64,000 nt of DNA from positions 15,398,501-15,462,500 of the forward strand of contig CM076944.1 of the NCBI GenBank assembly GCA_039566865.1, read 5' to 3'. The stretch is from Aurelia coerulea. Taxonomy: Eukaryota > Cnidaria > Scyphozoa > Semaeostomeae > Ulmaridae. This document shows, in pieces, positions 61,617 to 64,000 of this stretch; within the stretch, counting starts at the first letter, position 1; each line of letters starts with the position of its first letter. Under the pieces are notes generated by a model. The model was not told the origin of the DNA, made no database searches, and saw only the letters and a list, made by a program, of their open reading frames with translations. Both the position numbers and the translations under genes were made by a program.

Positions 61617-64000
61617 ATGGAGCTGCACAAACTACTACTTTTCACATTTCATAAAGAAAACCATCCACAAAATGTGAAAAGAGGGGGTGTTGGGCTTTAC
61701 GTAAGAGATTCTCTCCCTTCAAAAAATCGTCCTGACCTGGTTACTCTCCCAGAATGCGTTGTTTGTGAGATCCAATTAAACAAGAAAAAGTACTTTTTTG
61801 TTGTAATTTATAGAAGTCCAAGTCAAAATCAGAATGAATTTGATCATTTCACGATTAATTTTGAGATGTTGCTGTCAAAACTGCATGCTGAGAATCCTTT
61901 TTGCGTTGTTATCACCGGTGACTTCAACTGCCGCTCGACCCAATGGTGGGAACATGATATTGAGAATAACGAAGGAAAGCTGTTTGAGCCGTTAACGTCT
62001 GACCTTGGTCTTCATCAGCTGATTTCAGAACCAACGCACTTGATGGGAGATTCTAAATCCTGCATTGATTTAATTCTAACTGATCAGCCTAACCTCGTCA
62101 TAGAATCTGGTGTCCATCCGTCTCTACACGAGCATTGTCATCATCAAATTGTTTATGGAAAATTATCTGTCTCGAACATAGCACGACCTCCTTATACCCG
62201 CAGGATTTGGTACTATGATAAGGCTGATTTTGTCGCCATTATGAAAAGTATAGAGATGTTTAATTGGCACGAGCATCTCTACAAAATTGAATGCCCCAAT
62301 GAGCAGGTGAAATTGCTAAACGAAGTGCTGTTAAACATTTATTCAAATTTCATTCCAAATCAAACTAAAACTATTCAGCCTCGCCAATTGCCCTGGATAA
62401 CACCAGCTGTCAAAAGATTTTTAAGGAAAAAGAATCATGCTTACAAAACCTTTGTGAGAAACGGTCAGCCAGAAGACAAGCTCGAAGGAATACTAAATAT
62501 GGTAGCTGAAGGTGCAAAAATGATTGATGATGCAAATCAAAATTACCTCCGTAATACAGGGCAAACCCTAGCAAATCCAGGGACATCGAGCAAAACCTAC
62601 TGGTCTTTAATCAATACTGTTCTAAATAAGGCAAAGATTCCTATAATACCACCCCTTTTAGAGAATGGGTTATTCATTACGGATTTTACTGAAAAGGCAC
62701 AGGTATTTAATGACTATTTCATCCTCCAATGCACGACCATCGACACTGGCAGTGAGATTCCACAAGATATCCAAGGAATTTCAACCCTGATTGGAGATTT
62801 TGACATCTCAGAGGAAAAGATACTGAAAATCATAAGATCACTTAATCCTAACAAAGCCCATGGCTGGGTTGGTATTTCTATAAGAAGGATAAAACTAAGC
62901 GATGCTTCATTAGTTACTCCTCTTAAAATAATATTCACGAACTGTTTGAAACATGGTGTATTTCCTGAAATATGGAAGTGTGCAAATGTAGTCCAGGTTC
63001 ATAAGAAAAACGAAAAAAATTTAAAGAGTAACTACCGTCCTATTTCTCTTCTACCAATTTTTGGGAAGATGCTTGAAAAACTTGTGTACGATTCTTTATA
63101 CACACATCTTGTTTCGTGTGATTTACTTAACCCCAATCAGTCTGGCTTTCGTCCCGGTGACTCGACAGTCAACCAATTGATTTCCATAACGCATACAATT
63201 TTTGAGGCATTTGACTGTAATCCCCCACTCGATGTTCGTTCTGTGTACCTCGACATTTCGAAAGCATTTGACAGAGTATGGCACGATGGTCTTATTCATA
63301 AACTGAAACGATGTGGTGTCTCGGGACAACTTCTCTCTCTTATCCAAAGTTTCCTTAAGGATCGAAAACAGCGAACTGTTCTGAATGGGCATTGTTCTAA
63401 TTGGGGGGATATTTTAGCAGGAGTGCCCCAGGGTTCTATCTTAGGACCATTATTCTTTCTTGTGTATATAAATGATCTCACTGCAGATTTAAAATGTAAT
63501 GTTAAACTTTTTGCCGATGATACGTCCTTGTTTACGGTTGCCCGAGAAGCTAATGAAGCTGCACAACACATGAACCATGACCTACAACTGATAAGCCAGT
63601 GGGCCCATGATTGGAGGATGTCTTTCAATCCCGATCCGCAAAAGCAAGCTGTTGAAGTACTATTTTCAAGGAAAAGAAATGAAATAGATCATCCAGTGAT
63701 CCTCTTCAACAACATACCCGTAAAAAAAGTAGATGAACATAAACACCTAGGTATTATCTTGGACTCAAAACTTTCTTTCTCAGCTCATATTAAAGCTGCT
63801 ATCTCTAAAACGAGAAAGGGCATTGGTTTGCTAAAGTATCTCTCCAAATATTTGCCCAGGAATACCCTAAACGAATTGTATAAACTTTATGTACGACCCC
63901 ACCTGGACTACGGGGATGTTATTTATCATATTCCAGCTAAAGTATGTGAATTCAGTCAAAACATTATTTTACCAAATTTAATGGAAAAATTAGAATCTGT
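61617..64000 (+). CDS. LINE endonuclease-RT, open to window end
   Basis: From ATG 61617 the frame stays open for about 794 codons to the last base, so the protein continues outside. It has the later half of an APE-type endonuclease (RGGVGLYVRD, VIYRSPSQNQNEFDHF, ITGDFNCRSTQWW, SCIDLILTDQP, HEHCHHQIVYG). A linker with RRIWYYDKADFVAIM follows. RT blocks are [62 protein letters not shown] and catalytic FADDTSLF, then WAHDWRMSFNPDPQKQ, and the thumb HKHLGIILDSKLSF through HLDYGDVIY. The family is CR1/Jockey group, the same as the fragments at 5.5-13.3, 15.8, 26.2 and 35.2-36.7 kb. The 5' part of the endonuclease is missing: a TAA lies three codons before the ATG and no homology is visible upstream, so it appears 5'-truncated against the ISL2EU-like element. 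Confidence 0.9.
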   Translation, partial: MELHKLLLFTFHKENHPQNVKRGGVGLYVRDSLPSKNRPDLVTLPECVVCEIQLNKKKYFFVVIYRSPSQNQNEFDHFTINFEMLLSKLHAENPFCVVITGDFNCRSTQWWEHDIENNEGKLFEPLTSDLGLHQLISEPTHLMGDSKSCIDLILTDQPNLVIESGVHPSLHEHCHHQIVYGKLSVSNIARPPYTRRIWYYDKADFVAIMKSIEMFNWHEHLYKIECPNEQVKLLNEVLLNIYSNFIPNQTKTIQPRQLPWITPAVKRFLRKKNHAYKTFVRNGQPEDKLEGILNMVAEGAKMIDDANQNYLRNTGQTLANPGTSSKTYWSLINTVLNKAKIPIIPPLLENGLFITDFTEKAQVFNDYFILQCTTIDTGSEIPQDIQGISTLIGDFDISEEKILKIIRSLNPNKAHGWVGISIRRIKLSDASLVTPLKIIFTNCLKHGVFPEIWKCANVVQVHKKNEKNLKSNYRPISLLPIFGKMLEKLVYDSLYTHLVSCDLLNPNQSGFRPGDSTVNQLISITHTIFEAFDCNPPLDVRSVYLDISKAFDRVWHDGLIHKLKRCGVSGQLLSLIQSFLKDRKQRTVLNGHCSNWGDILAGVPQGSILGPLFFLVYINDLTADLKCNVKLFADDTSLFTVAREANEAAQHMNHDLQLISQWAHDWRMSFNPDPQKQAVEVLFSRKRNEIDHPVILFNNIPVKKVDEHKHLGIILDSKLSFSAHIKAAISKTRKGIGLLKYLSKYLPRNTLNELYKLYVRPHLDYGDVIYHIPAKVCEFSQNIILPNLMEKLES

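Noticed and set aside
1..64000. tRNA, rRNA or SINE with tRNA-like head
   Set aside because: I saw no A-box/B-box pair with a foldable cloverleaf and no rRNA-like sequence by eye; a covariance-model scan would be decisive.

Overview
This is eukaryotic DNA from an animal. Two things show it. Three short exons with spliceosomal borders on the + strand encode successive pieces of the C-terminal part of a 3-hydroxyisobutyryl-CoA hydrolase (HIBCH). Everything else is dominated by metazoan transposon families: BEL/Pao, Ty3/gypsy, DIRS, CR1/Jockey-group LINEs, ISL2EU-type DNA transposons and many non-autonomous inverted-repeat elements. The mix and the AT-rich sequence fit a marine invertebrate, perhaps a cnidarian; that placement is inference.

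The window reads best as the interior of one host gene on the + strand. The HIBCH exons lie at 1842-1938, 39574-39678 and 54671-54704, separated by introns of about 37.6 kb and 15.0 kb, with a third intron running at least to the end of any recognisable exon signal. No other host gene was recognised. Almost all the rest is mobile DNA that landed in these introns, often in nests.

Layout. 1-5.1 kb: a fossil DIRS-like terminus, HIBCH exon A, and a 3-kb foldback element whose arms are tandem arrays of about 162 bp. 5.5-13.3 kb: a LINE fossil (-) split by a TA-flanked MITE and by an apparently intact BEL/Pao retrotransposon with identical 471-bp LTRs and target duplication CTGTC. 16.1-20.7 kb: a Ty3/gypsy element (-) with identical 135-bp LTRs but a gag-pol frame broken by stops and frameshifts. 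20.8-23.9 kb: a MITE carrying a 5'-truncated LINE with a long open frame. 24.6-28 kb: hairpins, a LINE 3' end and piggyBac-like TTAA ends. 28.2-32.2 kb: a three-level nest of inverted-repeat elements with 9-bp and 8-bp target duplications. 35.2-36.7 kb: a LINE inserted in a LINE with a 12-bp duplication. 39.6-41.7 kb: exon B, then a TTAA-flanked element containing a smaller MITE. 42.6-47.5 kb: a DIRS retroelement (-) with tyrosine recombinase, RT/RNase H/methylase-like protein and gag-like frame. 49.4-52.8 kb: two further nested non-autonomous pairs. 54.7 kb: exon C. 57.0-61.5 kb: an ISL2EU-like DNA transposon with a THAP/DDE transposase (+, decayed) facing a SWIM/YqaJ nuclease gene (-, two lesions). 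61.6-64 kb: a LINE reading frame open to the window end.

The proteins do not form one pathway. Each retroelement or transposon carries its own replication set, and the host gene supplies valine catabolism. The most useful results are the recovery of HIBCH across repeat-filled introns and the base-resolved insertion histories.
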